Shown: in pieces, positions 26,452 through 35,987 of the stretch | How positions within the stretch are numbered: the stretch's first letter is position 1 | Layout: each line of letters begins with the position of its first letter | DNA from: Actinomyces sp. UMB0138 | GTDB lineage: Bacteria > Bacillota > Negativicutes > Veillonellales > Veillonellaceae | DNA length: 64,000 bases | Reading direction: 5' to 3' | NCBI RefSeq assembly: GCF_002849225.1 | Contig: NZ_PKMC01000001.1 | Location: 545,932-609,931, forward strand | Notes under the pieces: generated by a model | Database searches by the model: none | The model's input: only the letters and a program-made list of their open reading frames with translations | Told to the model about the DNA's origin: nothing | Position numbers and translations under genes: made by a program

Positions 26452-27998
26452 GGCTAATCGGAACAGAGACCGAATATGGGGTAAGTGATCCAACGGATCC
26501 GCATGCTGGCGCCATCGCTCTTTCAGCTGCGGCCGTAAATGCTTACCGTGAGGCTTCGCGAGTTGGCGTTGATTGGGACTATGCCGGAGAAGATCCTCTA
26601 AATGACATGAGAGGAATGCGGCTAGATAGAGCTAGTGCCCACCCCTCTCAACTAACTGACGATCCGCTTCGGCCAGCTCCCAGCGGAGATTTTGAATACC
26701 TGGCACGGCCTTCAGAGGCCGAGAGGAAGTTAGTGAGGGCGCCCGCCCTCGCGATGGGAAATGGCGGAAGAATGTATGTTGACCATGCCCATCCCGAATA
26801 TTCCTCCCCAGAAACTACCACTGTAAGGGAGGCGGTTCTGTATGACCGAGCAGGGGAAGCGGTAGCTCGCAAGGCCATACTCCAGGCTGAACGAGACGGA
26901 CAGAACCTTGCTCTTTACAAGAACAACGTAGATGGTAAAGGTGCCTCCTATGGCTCCCATGAGAACTACTGTCTGAAACGAGAAGTCCCGTTCGAAGACG
27001 TAATTGAGGTGCTGCTACCGCATTTCTTGACGCGCCAGATCATTTGCGGTGCTGGAAGAGTGGGGATTGGGCAACGCTCTAGCAAGCCTGGTTTCCAGAT
27101 CTCTCAGAGGGCAGACTACATAGAGAACGATGTTGGCTTGGAAACTACTTTTAATCGGCCGCTTATTAATACTCGTGACGAGCCACATGCTAGCGCTGAT
27201 AAGTGGCGTCGCCTGCACGTAATTGTAGGAGATGCCAACATGCTGGACTACTCCATCTTGTTGAAGCTAGGAACTACCTCTCTAGTCTTGAGCTATCTTG
27301 AAAGCGGGGGAGGCGGCCTAGAGCTTGAAGCAATAGGGATCAGCGGCGACCCGGTTCCGTATGCTGCTGCAATTTCGCATAACTTGGGTTTGGACATGCG
27401 AATCCCAGTTCGGTCTGGTGCGGAGTTGACCCCGGTTGAACACCAGCTAACTCTTGCCGAACTAATAGGGGAGGCACTCTCTAAGCGCGGACTGCTGGAG
27501 GGCGAAAATAAGCAAATACACGACCTCTGGGTTGAGACCCTTGAAGATCTTCGCTCTGACCGAAAACTTGCTGGCAGACGAGTCGAATGGGTGGCCAAAT
27601 ACAACCTAATGGAGGCAATGCGCAAGCGCAGAAACACTGACTGGGATGATCCCGTCTTAGCGGCGATGGATTTGCAGTGGTCCGATTTGAGGCCGGGAAT
27701 GTCTCTTGCCCACAAGATGAGCAAGAGAGTTGACCACCTATTCACTGAGTCGCAGATTGAAGAAGCTGCCATTAAGCCGCCGAGCGAGGGACGAGCTAGG
27801 TTGCGGGGCCATGCTGTGCGCGGCCTAGTGCAAGTTATAAAAGGATCTTGGGGCAGTCTTGTAATAGATCCCGGTGGAAAACAGCTACTGCGCATGCGGC
27901 TACCCGAACCAGATGAGCGAGACAACGAAGAAGCAGTAGAAGCTGCTCGCCGGGGTGAAGCTGAGGGATTCATTGCCAAAATGAGGAAGGAAAAATAG
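26448..27998 (+). CDS. dop: Dop, deamidase/depupylase
   Basis: Glutamine-synthetase-fold enzyme that deamidates the C-terminal Gln of Pup and removes Pup from targets. 516 residues from ATG 26448, which overlaps the mpa stop as ATGA and has GGGAGGG upstream. Motifs: GTETEYGV near the N-terminus, the Dop-specific loop (VDWDYAGEDPLNDMRG...RPAPSGDFEYL), the catalytic-Asp strand MYVDHAHPEYS, and KNNVDGKGASYGSHENY. Pup ends in Gln here, so Dop is needed to activate it. Confidence 0.96.
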   Translation: MRLIGTETEYGVSDPTDPHAGAIALSAAAVNAYREASRVGVDWDYAGEDPLNDMRGMRLDRASAHPSQLTDDPLRPAPSGDFEYLARPSEAERKLVRAPALAMGNGGRMYVDHAHPEYSSPETTTVREAVLYDRAGEAVARKAILQAERDGQNLALYKNNVDGKGASYGSHENYCLKREVPFEDVIEVLLPHFLTRQIICGAGRVGIGQRSSKPGFQISQRADYIENDVGLETTFNRPLINTRDEPHASADKWRRLHVIVGDANMLDYSILLKLGTTSLVLSYLESGGGGLELEAIGISGDPVPYAAAISHNLGLDMRIPVRSGAELTPVEHQLTLAELIGEALSKRGLLEGENKQIHDLWVETLEDLRSDRKLAGRRVEWVAKYNLMEAMRKRRNTDWDDPVLAAMDLQWSDLRPGMSLAHKMSKRVDHLFTESQIEEAAIKPPSEGRARLRGHAVRGLVQVIKGSWGSLVIDPGGKQLLRMRLPEPDERDNEEAVEAARRGEAEGFIAKMRKEK

Positions 27999-28003
27999 TT
28001 TCG

Positions 28004-28180
28004 ATGCAAGAACAGATTTACGGTGGCAAAGACGAAAACGCAGAAGAGGGCGGACAGATTCATGTCTCCGCACAGCAAAATGACCAGGGGATCGATGATC
28101 TGCTAGACGAAATCGACTCCGTACTGGCTACTGATGCCCAGTCCTTCGTCCAGGGGTTTGTGCAAAAGGGCGGACAGTGA
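28004..28180 (+). CDS. pup: Pup, prokaryotic ubiquitin-like protein
   Basis: A 58-residue protein modifier starting ATG 28004, five bases after the dop stop. The N-terminal half is polar and disordered (QEQIYGGKDENAEEGG), the middle IDDLLDEIDSVLATDAQSF is the helix that docks to the Mpa coiled coil, and the end is GFVQKGGQ. The C-terminal Gly-Gly-Gln is the diagnostic Pup end; Gln must be converted to Glu by Dop before PafA can attach it to lysines. The stop overlaps the pafA start (GTGA). Confidence 0.97.
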   Translation: MQEQIYGGKDENAEEGGQIHVSAQQNDQGIDDLLDEIDSVLATDAQSFVQGFVQKGGQ

Positions 28181-29529
28181 CTCGCAGAGTTATCGGTATA
28201 GAAACCGAGTATGGCATTACTTGTGCTTCCACTGAGGGCGACAGACCACCTCTTGACGCTGAACACGCTGCAAGAGAACTCTTCGCTCCTTTAATGGAGA
28301 AGGGCAGATCCACCAATCTGTTCTTGGAAAATGGAGGAAGACTCTACCTAGATGTAGGTGCGCATCCTGAGTATGCCACTGCTGAGTGTGATCGGTTGGC
28401 CGATCTGGTCGCTCAGGATCAAGCGGGCACTAGTATGCTGTCCGATTTGGCCGCGGCAGCGAATAAGAAATTTGCTAGCGAAGGTATCCCTGGTCGAATC
28501 CACCTGTTCAAGAACAATCTGGATTCTGAGGGCAACTCGTGTGGGTGCCACGAAAACTATATGTTGCACAGGCGCGCCGATTTTCGAGCGATGGCCGATT
28601 CGTTAGTTGCGTTTTTTGTAACCAGACAGATTCTTACCGGGGCAGGCTGGGTGAGTCCCGAGGGGCAATACGCGTTTTCGCAGAGATCAGACATCATGTG
28701 GGATGCTGTGTCATCTGCTTCTACCAGGTCTAGACCAATAATTAATACCCGTGATGAGCCTCTTGCCGATTCTGACCTATATCGACGCATGCATGTCATT
28801 GTTGGAGACTCGAATGTGTGTCAGACAACTACTTGGCTAAAAGTAGGCATGACTCACTTGCTCCTAAATGCGATTGATCAAGGGGTGAAGATTGATGCTC
28901 TCGAGATCTCTGATCCCATGCGCGCAATCAGACAGATAAACCATGACCTAACGGCAACTGAAAAGTTTGAAATGAGTACCGGTAAGGCAATGAACGCCCT
29001 CGATGTGCAGCGTTCCTTCCTTGACTATGCGGCTGCGGCGGATCAGTCTGATACCCCAGAAGCTAGGGATATTCTGACGTTATGGGACAAGGTGCTGACC
29101 TGCCTTGCAAAGTCAGATTTGGAACCTCTGCGCACCCACATAGATTGGGTAGCCAAGAAAGCACTCCTTGAGCGGGCCAGCACTCGCCACAAATTACCGT
29201 TGTCTTCACCAGTCATTGCCAGATTAGATTTGGCATACCATGACATAACTGATGCTGGAATCGGGCAGGTAATGGTGCGAAAAGGATTGCTTAGTCAGGT
29301 TGTGACTGAAGAAAAAGTGCAGGCAGCGAAGGTGGCTCCTCCGAAAACTACCCGAGCTTGTTTGCGCGGAGCCGCAATTGGAGCAGCGAAAGCGATGCGG
29401 CGAGATCTTTCAGCCGACTGGTCGCATCTTCGCCTGGATGACGGTTCACACGGCACAATTGGACTGGGTGATCCACTCAAAACTCAGGATGACCGCGTTG
29501 ACCAACTAATTTGCGATATAGAAGGGTAG
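28177..29529 (+). CDS. pafA: PafA, Pup-protein ligase
   Basis: Carboxylate-amine ligase that joins the C-terminal Glu of Pup to target lysines using ATP. 450 residues from GTG 28177. Motifs: RRVIGIETEYGI, GGRLYLDVGAHPEYATAECD with the catalytic Asp, and FKNNLDSEGNSCGCHENY. It lacks the Dop-specific loop, which together with gene order tells it from Dop. In Mycobacterium and Rhodococcus prcB and prcA follow pup; here pafA overlaps pup directly. Confidence 0.96.
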   Translation: MTRRVIGIETEYGITCASTEGDRPPLDAEHAARELFAPLMEKGRSTNLFLENGGRLYLDVGAHPEYATAECDRLADLVAQDQAGTSMLSDLAAAANKKFASEGIPGRIHLFKNNLDSEGNSCGCHENYMLHRRADFRAMADSLVAFFVTRQILTGAGWVSPEGQYAFSQRSDIMWDAVSSASTRSRPIINTRDEPLADSDLYRRMHVIVGDSNVCQTTTWLKVGMTHLLLNAIDQGVKIDALEISDPMRAIRQINHDLTATEKFEMSTGKAMNALDVQRSFLDYAAAADQSDTPEARDILTLWDKVLTCLAKSDLEPLRTHIDWVAKKALLERASTRHKLPLSSPVIARLDLAYHDITDAGIGQVMVRKGLLSQVVTEEKVQAAKVAPPKTTRACLRGAAIGAAKAMRRDLSADWSHLRLDDGSHGTIGLGDPLKTQDDRVDQLICDIEG

Positions 29530-29532
29530 CAA

Positions 29533-30471
29533 GTGGGAGCGCACTCATCGGTTGCGACCGGAAGAAGAAGAGCCAGTTTGTCGTGGCAGAAAAGATTGCT
29601 GCGAATGTGGCCGGCATTTGCTGTAGCTGCAGTCACCATTGTCGCTATCGTCCTCGCAGTGTTTGTGTTGCCGGGTGGAGATGCTAAGCCTCGTACCCTA
29701 AAAGTCGAAGGCAGGCTTGGGGCTGCTCCGGTTGCAGAGTTTCCCATCCCGTATCCAGAGGGAAAACAGAAGGTGAGGACGACGATCCGTGGCAGTGGCC
29801 AGGTCGTAAAACCGGGCCAACCTGTACTACTAAACCTCACCGTGTTTTCTGGAGAAACTGGCGAGATCTTGTCACCGGATTCACGACCGCAGCTTATTCA
29901 GGCGAGCGCTACAACTGACGACTTAACGAGAGAAATGGCTCCTCTGGTAATAGGACGAACAGAGGGGTCACGAGTAGTTGTTTCTAGACCTGCGAAACGC
30001 TCGGGCAAAGATACGATGGAAATTGCGGTGCTAGATATTCTTCCCACCGCAATTATAGGCGAAAAACTTGATCCACCTGGGGCGCCAGCAAAAATAGCAA
30101 TTGAGAACTCTTTACCACAGCTCGTTTCCCGTGTGGATAAGAGCCCAGACAGCCCCTATTTGGGAGTACTGGTTAAGGGCGAGGGAAACCAGATTTCCTC
30201 AACCGATAAGGTAGTCGTCCAATATGGGGTCTGGAATTGGTCGGATAAAAAGCAAACCGCCTACACCTGGCAGAACGGGCCACAACTGGTGGATATAGCG
30301 AAGACTTTTCCAGGTGTGAGAGAACTGGTGGCGGACCAAACATTGGGGTCGCGTTTATTGCTAGTCATCCCAGCTGACCAGGCGAGTGGAACGGATACCC
30401 TGATAGTGGTCATGGATCTTCTAGCCCAACCAGATCAGGCAAGAGCAAGACAGAAAGAGGCCAGAAAGTAA
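29533..30471 (+). CDS. Membrane-anchored protein with two FKBP-like domains
   Basis: A 312-residue protein three bases behind pafA, GTG start, with a basic N-terminus and one membrane helix (about 27-47, AFAVAAVTIVAIVLAVFVL). The outside part carries two weak FKBP-type isomerase repeats, about 60-170 (RTTIRGSGQVVKPGQPVLLNL...) and about 200-300 (KGEGNQISSTDKVVVQYG...SRLLLVIPAD). Key active-site aromatics of FKBP12 are mostly lost, so catalysis is doubtful. Distinct from the FKBP lipoprotein near 56 kb, though clearly of the same family. Its fixed place after pafA in actinobacteria suggests shared expression. Confidence 0.8.
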   Translation: MGAHSSVATGRRRASLSWQKRLLRMWPAFAVAAVTIVAIVLAVFVLPGGDAKPRTLKVEGRLGAAPVAEFPIPYPEGKQKVRTTIRGSGQVVKPGQPVLLNLTVFSGETGEILSPDSRPQLIQASATTDDLTREMAPLVIGRTEGSRVVVSRPAKRSGKDTMEIAVLDILPTAIIGEKLDPPGAPAKIAIENSLPQLVSRVDKSPDSPYLGVLVKGEGNQISSTDKVVVQYGVWNWSDKKQTAYTWQNGPQLVDIAKTFPGVRELVADQTLGSRLLLVIPADQASGTDTLIVVMDLLAQPDQARARQKEARK

Positions 30472-30490
30472 GACGGGACGAGCGGGAAAA

Positions 30491-30518
30491 GTAAATACCC
30501 TGTTTAATAGGTGTTTAC
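30491..30518. promoter_or_regulatory. Inverted repeat upstream of trpE, candidate operator
   Basis: GTAAATACC and GGTGTTTAC form an inverted repeat with nine-base arms, one mismatch and a ten-base spacer, 44 bases before the trpE start. A TATAGG candidate -10 lies just downstream. I see no leader peptide or Trp attenuator hairpin. Which protein binds is unknown. Confidence 0.4.
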
Positions 30519-30562
30519 CATCTTGGCTTTTATAGGACTGCTTCAAGCACAAAGGGGACACT

Positions 30563-32089
30563 ATGCAGTTTGAAACTTGGCCCAGCGAAGACGAATTTTT
30601 GGAGCTGGCGAAGAATAGGCGTGTAGTTCCTGTTGTGCGAAAAATAATGGCTGACGAGTTTAGCGCGATTGGCCTTTATCGGAAACTTGGGTGTGGAGGG
30701 CCAGGCACCTTTCTTCTAGAATCAGCCGAATTCGATGGGTCATGGAACAGGTGGTCATTCATTGGCGTGCGTTCCCGCGCGATACTGAGTGCCATCGATG
30801 GGCAGGCGAGGTGGCATGGTGAGGTGCCGGAGGGGATCCCTACGACGGGACCTCTACTAGCAACCTTGCGGCAGGCTCTTTCCGTTCTGAAAACAGAGAA
30901 GATTCCTGGCTTACCCCCCTTGACCGGAGCTTTCGTGGGGTCACTGGGATGGAACACACTTACTGAATGGGAACCTGCTGGAAAGGCTGAAACGCCCTCG
31001 GAATTTCCCATCCCAGACGCGACTTTGGCCCTTGTCGGAGAGGTCTGCGCGGTTGACCACTACGATGGCTCCGTATGGCTTGTCTCTAACGCGATCAATT
31101 TCAATGGCGAGCAAAGTGGTGCCAAAGATGCCTATGAGCGCTCTCTTCAGGCCATAGAGCAGATGCAGGAGCAAATATGCGAGCCGCTGAAACCGCAGAA
31201 CTGGCAGGTTGGTACAGAGAAAGGTGAAATCCGCCAGCGGGTGGGGGAAAAGGCATTCGAGGAAATGGTGGTGCGCGCCAAGGAACATATTCGCGCAGGG
31301 AATATCTTCCAAGTGGTGTTGTCCCAGAGAATCGACATGGATACGGATGCTGATCCACTCCTCGTGTACAGAATGCTCCGTCAGATAAACCCGTCCCCGT
31401 ACATGTACTTGCTCAACATGCCGGGTCCCAAGGGCAGCTTTGCAGTAGTAGGATCCTCGCCCGAGACATTGATGCGACTCGAAGAGGGCATCCTGACGAC
31501 CTTCCCGATTGCGGGATCGCGTCCTAGAGGGAAGACGCCGGCGGAAGATCTACAGATGGAACAGTCTCTGCTGGCAGACGCGAAAGAGCGCGCCGAACAT
31601 ACGATGCTTGTCGATTTATCGAGAAATGACCTATCGAAAGTATGTGACCCGGCAACGCTAACCGTCGACGACTTCATGTCTATCAAGAAGTTTTCGCACA
31701 TTATGCATATTTGCTCCACGGTTAGCGCTAAGCTGCTGCCGCAGATGGGCGCGCTTGATGCCTTTACCGCCACTTTCCCCGCGGGCACCTTATCTGGTGC
31801 ACCTAAGCCGCGAGCACTGCAAATCATTAGTGAATTTGAACCTGCCCAAAGAAACGTGTTCGGCGGTGTAGTTGGCAGATTGGATCTTGATGGAGACGCC
31901 GATTTAGCGATTGCGATTCGGACAGCGGTTATTTTCGACGGAACCGCTTCAGTACAGTCCGGAGCTGGCATAGTCGCCGATTCCGATCCACATACCGAAT
32001 ATATCGAAACTCGTAATAAGGCAGCTGCGGTTCTTCAGGCAGTCCGGCTAGCCCAAGGGGCACGGTCTTTGGACACGGATAGGGCATAA
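30563..32089 (+). CDS. trpE: Anthranilate synthase component I
   Basis: Converts chorismate to anthranilate with a glutamine amidotransferase partner (TrpG), which is not in this window. 508 residues; the N-terminal LLESAEFDG carries the LLES motif that binds feedback-inhibiting tryptophan, and the C-terminal chorismate domain shows FQVVLSQRI, PSPYMYLLN, GSSPETLMR, PIAGSRPRG and SGAPKPRALQII. The start has AAAGGGGAC in front. First gene of trpE-C-B-A-lgt-pyk. Confidence 0.96.
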   Translation: MQFETWPSEDEFLELAKNRRVVPVVRKIMADEFSAIGLYRKLGCGGPGTFLLESAEFDGSWNRWSFIGVRSRAILSAIDGQARWHGEVPEGIPTTGPLLATLRQALSVLKTEKIPGLPPLTGAFVGSLGWNTLTEWEPAGKAETPSEFPIPDATLALVGEVCAVDHYDGSVWLVSNAINFNGEQSGAKDAYERSLQAIEQMQEQICEPLKPQNWQVGTEKGEIRQRVGEKAFEEMVVRAKEHIRAGNIFQVVLSQRIDMDTDADPLLVYRMLRQINPSPYMYLLNMPGPKGSFAVVGSSPETLMRLEEGILTTFPIAGSRPRGKTPAEDLQMEQSLLADAKERAEHTMLVDLSRNDLSKVCDPATLTVDDFMSIKKFSHIMHICSTVSAKLLPQMGALDAFTATFPAGTLSGAPKPRALQIISEFEPAQRNVFGGVVGRLDLDGDADLAIAIRTAVIFDGTASVQSGAGIVADSDPHTEYIETRNKAAAVLQAVRLAQGARSLDTDRA

Positions 32090-32133
32090 CCGAAAACCTG
32101 GGTACCATTAGCTAAGACGGAAGGACTCCAACT

Positions 32134-32967
32134 GTGAACGTACTTGATGACTTAGTTGCAGCGGCAGTAGCTGACGCCAAAGAGCGGGAAGCCCACGTCA
32201 GCTTAGATCAGCTCAAGCAGCGTTGCTTGAAGCAGCCAGAGGCCTTAGATGGGCTTGCAGCTCTGCGAGGGGATGGGGCAGTATCAGTAATTGCAGAGGT
32301 AAAGCGATCTTCGCCCTCGAAGGGCCCCATTGCCAACATTGCTGATCCAGGCGCATTAGCTAGCCAGTACGAGGCCGGTGGAGCCTCAGTCATCTCATGC
32401 CTAACTCAGCGGTACAAATTCAATGGGTCGTTGGCAGACTTTTCAGCGGTGCGTTCGGCCGTCGATATTCCTGTCCTAAGGAAAGACTTCATTGTTACCC
32501 CTTATCAGATTCATGAAGCCAGAGCCTACGGCGCCGATTTAGTATTGCTCATCGTTGCGGCGCTCGAACAAAATGCGCTCGTGTCGCTGGTTGAAAGGGT
32601 ACATTCGCTGGGAATGACAGCTTTGGTTGAGGCTCATTCTCGGCTTGAGGCCCTACGCGCCCTCGACGCTGGGGCAAAAGTGGTCGGCGTGAATGCCCGC
32701 GACCTAACCACGCTAGAGGTGAATATGGACAATTTTGCGCAGATTGTGGACATCATCCCTGAGCGGGTTGTTGCGGTGGCCGAATCCGGTGTGTCCAGCC
32801 CTTCCGATGTACGCGATTATGCTGCGGAGGGAGCTGATGCGGTGCTAATTGGTGAGGCATTGGTGAAGAGTTCCAGTCCACGAACCGCTGTAGCCGAGAT
32901 GGTTGCAGCCGGCGCACACCCAGCGCTGGCTAAGTCTAGAAATAGAAGAGTAGGAAAGGATTTCTAA
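32134..32967 (+). CDS. trpC: Indole-3-glycerol phosphate synthase
   Basis: TIM-barrel enzyme that closes the indole ring. 277 residues from GTG 32134. Motifs: [59 protein letters not shown] and [14 protein letters not shown]. No fused TrpF domain. Between trpC and trpB lies one base, so coupled translation is likely. Confidence 0.96.
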   Translation: MNVLDDLVAAAVADAKEREAHVSLDQLKQRCLKQPEALDGLAALRGDGAVSVIAEVKRSSPSKGPIANIADPGALASQYEAGGASVISCLTQRYKFNGSLADFSAVRSAVDIPVLRKDFIVTPYQIHEARAYGADLVLLIVAALEQNALVSLVERVHSLGMTALVEAHSRLEALRALDAGAKVVGVNARDLTTLEVNMDNFAQIVDIIPERVVAVAESGVSSPSDVRDYAAEGADAVLIGEALVKSSSPRTAVAEMVAAGAHPALAKSRNRRVGKDF

Positions 32968-32968
32968 A

Positions 32969-34234
32969 ATGGCGAAGGTGCTGCAGGGGCCGTTCGTAGA
33001 CGGCCCGTACTTTGGCGATTTTGGTGGTCAGTACGTAGCTGAGCCACTGATGGGTTTGTTGGAAGAAGTCCAGACTGCTTGGTACAAATTTCGTGAGGAT
33101 CCAGCTTTTATCGCTGAGTTAGGCGAGCTAGCTAAGAATTATACTGGTAGGCCCTCCTTATTGACCGAGGCACCTAGGTTTGCGGAGCACTGTGGACGCG
33201 TCAGGGTTTTCTTGAAACGAGAAGATCTGAATCATACCGGGGCTCATAAGATCAACAACGTACTTGGGCAGGCGCTGCTTGCCAAGCGTATGGGCAAGAG
33301 CCGTATTATCGCCGAGACCGGGGCAGGGCAACACGGTGTTGCTACCGCTACCGCTGCAGCCCTAATGGGGCTCGACTGCACCATATATATGGGAGCTGAA
33401 GACACTAGGCGACAGGCACTAAACGTTGCCCGTATGGAATTGTTAGGTGCACAGGTCGTTTCTGTGACAGCAGGATCGTGCACCCTGAAGGATGCTATCA
33501 ACGAGGCTTTCAGGGACTGGGTAACCAACGTAGGTAGCACTCTGTATCTCTTTGGGACTGCTGCAGGGCCTCATCCATTCCCAACGATCGTCCGCGATCT
33601 GCAACGGATCATCGGTGATGAGGCGCGTGAACAGATCCAGCAACAAATTGGGCGTCTTCCAGATGCGGTTTGTGCTTGTCTAGGAGGAGGATCTAATGCG
33701 ATTGGTATGTTCACCGCGTTCCTGGACGACAAAGATGTGGAACTTATCGGCTGTGAAGCCGGGGGAGACGGGGTTGAGACCGGGCGGCATGCCGCCTCGA
33801 TCAACGGCGGCACCATTGGGGTTTTCCAGGGCTCGAGGGCGGACTTGCTGCAGAACGAGGACGGTCAGGTCATAGAGTCGCACTCTATTTCGGCTGGCTT
33901 AGACTACCCGGGCATTGGCCCCGAGCATGCCTACCTGGCGCATCAGGGACGTGAGACTTGCTATGCGATCACGGACAAAGAAGCAATGGATGCGTTCGCA
34001 TTGCTGTGTCGCACTGAGGGTATCATTCCCGCTATTGAATCGGCTCATGCGCTAGCAGGCGCTATTCGATGGGGAAAGGTACAAGAAGAACAGGAAGGCG
34101 GGGAGCCTCCTGTAATAATTGTGAACCTCTCGGGTAGAGGCGACAAAGACGTAGAGACAGCCATGAGTTGGTTCGATCTTGGAAACCCGATTGAATCTGA
34201 CGGATCTGGAACGGCGGCAAAGGCAGCGAAATGA
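32969..34234 (+). CDS. trpB: Tryptophan synthase beta chain
   Basis: PLP enzyme that joins indole and serine. 421 residues. The PLP lysine lies in HTGAHKINN, the phosphate loop is [12 protein letters not shown], and the N-terminal [11 protein letters not shown] and [14 protein letters not shown] are typical of TrpB1. The end overlaps trpA by four bases; together they form the alpha2-beta2 complex with its indole tunnel. Confidence 0.97.
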   Translation: MAKVLQGPFVDGPYFGDFGGQYVAEPLMGLLEEVQTAWYKFREDPAFIAELGELAKNYTGRPSLLTEAPRFAEHCGRVRVFLKREDLNHTGAHKINNVLGQALLAKRMGKSRIIAETGAGQHGVATATAAALMGLDCTIYMGAEDTRRQALNVARMELLGAQVVSVTAGSCTLKDAINEAFRDWVTNVGSTLYLFGTAAGPHPFPTIVRDLQRIIGDEAREQIQQQIGRLPDAVCACLGGGSNAIGMFTAFLDDKDVELIGCEAGGDGVETGRHAASINGGTIGVFQGSRADLLQNEDGQVIESHSISAGLDYPGIGPEHAYLAHQGRETCYAITDKEAMDAFALLCRTEGIIPAIESAHALAGAIRWGKVQEEQEGGEPPVIIVNLSGRGDKDVETAMSWFDLGNPIESDGSGTAAKAAK

Positions 34235-35031
34235 AGAAAGCATCAGAAGCGATTAGGCAGGCTAACGAGCGCTCAGACGCTGCGATAATAGGGTATTTAA
34301 CTACTGGATACCCAGACCTGGAGACGTCTATTGAGGCAGGAAAAGTACTTGCTCGTGCAGGTTTTGATGTCATCGAGTTAGGCCAGCCTTATTCCGATCC
34401 GTCTATGGACGGACCAACTATCCAAAAGGCGGCGGGTGCAGCGCTTGCGTCGGGAACGGTAACTGCAGATACGTTTACCGCATGTAGGGCGTTGGCTGAG
34501 GAGTCAGTAGCTGTCATGGTCATGACCTATTACAACTTGGTCTACCACATGGGGCTGTCGAATTATGCTGCTGCTCTTGCGGATGCAGGCGGATGTGGCA
34601 TGATTCTGCCTGATCTGCCCCCAGAGGAGGCCGCAGACTGGGAGAAGGTAGCTGCTGCGCACGGTTTGGAAACGACGTTCCTCGCTGCTCCGTCCTCGCC
34701 AGAGCACAGGTTGAAAAAGATAGCCCAGTCCTCAACGGGGTGGGTATATGCTGCCTCGACGATGGGGGTGACTGGTGCACGTACCGATATTGACGCCTCT
34801 GCTCGGGGACTGGTCGATAGATGCCGGAAAGCTGGTGCGGAACTTGTAAATGTCGGGTTCGGAGTATCAAATGGCGCACAGGCTCGCAAGATTGGCCAAT
34901 ATGCAAACGGCGTGATTGTAGGTTCAGCTCTAATCAAGACACTCATGGATAAGCCTAAAGAACAGGGATTGAAAGATCTTGAGGCACTAGCTAACGACCT
35001 TGTGGCGGGCGTAAAGGGGGCGCGCGCTTGA
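34231..35031 (+). CDS. trpA: Tryptophan synthase alpha chain
   Basis: Cleaves indole-3-glycerol phosphate to indole for TrpB. 266 residues, TIM barrel. Recognised by [34 protein letters not shown] (catalytic Glu and Asp) and [14 protein letters not shown] with the phosphate-binding [12 protein letters not shown]. Shares ATGA with the trpB stop and TTGA with lgt. Confidence 0.96.
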   Translation: MKKASEAIRQANERSDAAIIGYLTTGYPDLETSIEAGKVLARAGFDVIELGQPYSDPSMDGPTIQKAAGAALASGTVTADTFTACRALAEESVAVMVMTYYNLVYHMGLSNYAAALADAGGCGMILPDLPPEEAADWEKVAAAHGLETTFLAAPSSPEHRLKKIAQSSTGWVYAASTMGVTGARTDIDASARGLVDRCRKAGAELVNVGFGVSNGAQARKIGQYANGVIVGSALIKTLMDKPKEQGLKDLEALANDLVAGVKGARA

Positions 35032-35978
35032 GGGCAGCAATTCCTTCACCGTCTCAGGGCGTATGGCATCTGGGCCCGCTGCCAATTCGCGCTTACGCCC
35101 TCGCAATTCTTACCGGTGTTGTAGTAGCTATTTTGGTTGGACGAGTGCGGTACAAGAAACGTGGTGGGAACGATGAGCTTGTACTGGATACTGCCCTGTG
35201 GGCAGTCATTTTTGGGATCATAGGTGCTAGGGCATATCACGTTATTACTGACTGGCAGCTCTACTTTTCCGAGGGCGCGAATCCCTTAGATGCATTGAAA
35301 ATTTGGAATGGCGGCCTAGGTATCTGGGGTGGTGTAGGAGCAGGAACACTTGCGGGAGCACTTTACCTTCGCAAAAGGGGAGTGGCTCTTGGCCCGTTTG
35401 CCGATTCTATTGCTCCAGGGATTCTACTTGCCCAGGCCATAGGCAGGTTGGGTAACTATTTTAATCAGGAACTGTTCGGCGGGCCTACAACTTTGCCATG
35501 GGGCCTGCAAATAGATCCCGTTCACCTGCCAGCGGGGTACGCTCCGGGAACCACATTCCACCCAACGTTCTTATATGAAATGTTGTGGAACCTTGGCGCG
35601 GCGGCATTACTTTTCTGGCTGGACCGAAAGAAGAAGTTTGCTGGTGGGCAAGTTTTTGCCCTGTATGTTGTGTTTTATGCCCTAGGGCGTGTCTGGGTGG
35701 AGATGCTCAGAATTGACAAAGCGCACATAATCCTTGGCTTGCGCTTGAATGTGTGGACTACCGCAGCAATAGCAATGGCCGGCATTGTTGCGTATATAAT
35801 TTTGGGGCGTAAAGCGGCGGCTACTACAGTCCAACCTGAAGTAAGCGCCGCTCCTCAAAATGCTGGCGCAATTGCGCACGCGAAGGATATGACACGTTCT
35901 ACCCAAATAGAGGAGGATAGGGATACGGTTGAGCAGCGTCTGCAGATAAATCAGACAGACAAGCTCGAAAACCGATAA
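35028..35978 (+). CDS. lgt: Prolipoprotein diacylglyceryl transferase
   Basis: Multi-pass membrane enzyme that attaches diacylglycerol to the lipobox Cys, the first step in lipoprotein maturation; several lipoproteins are encoded in this window. 316 residues, seven helices expected; signature GRLGNYFNQELFGGP and the conserved IPSPSQGVWHLGPLPIRAYAL N-terminus split around the catalytic His region RAYHVITD. The C-terminal 55 residues are a charged cytoplasmic tail. TTG start overlapping trpA. Confidence 0.95.
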   Translation: MRAAIPSPSQGVWHLGPLPIRAYALAILTGVVVAILVGRVRYKKRGGNDELVLDTALWAVIFGIIGARAYHVITDWQLYFSEGANPLDALKIWNGGLGIWGGVGAGTLAGALYLRKRGVALGPFADSIAPGILLAQAIGRLGNYFNQELFGGPTTLPWGLQIDPVHLPAGYAPGTTFHPTFLYEMLWNLGAAALLFWLDRKKKFAGGQVFALYVVFYALGRVWVEMLRIDKAHIILGLRLNVWTTAAIAMAGIVAYIILGRKAAATTVQPEVSAAPQNAGAIAHAKDMTRSTQIEEDRDTVEQRLQINQTDKLENR

Positions 35979-35987
35979 CCTTAGAAC

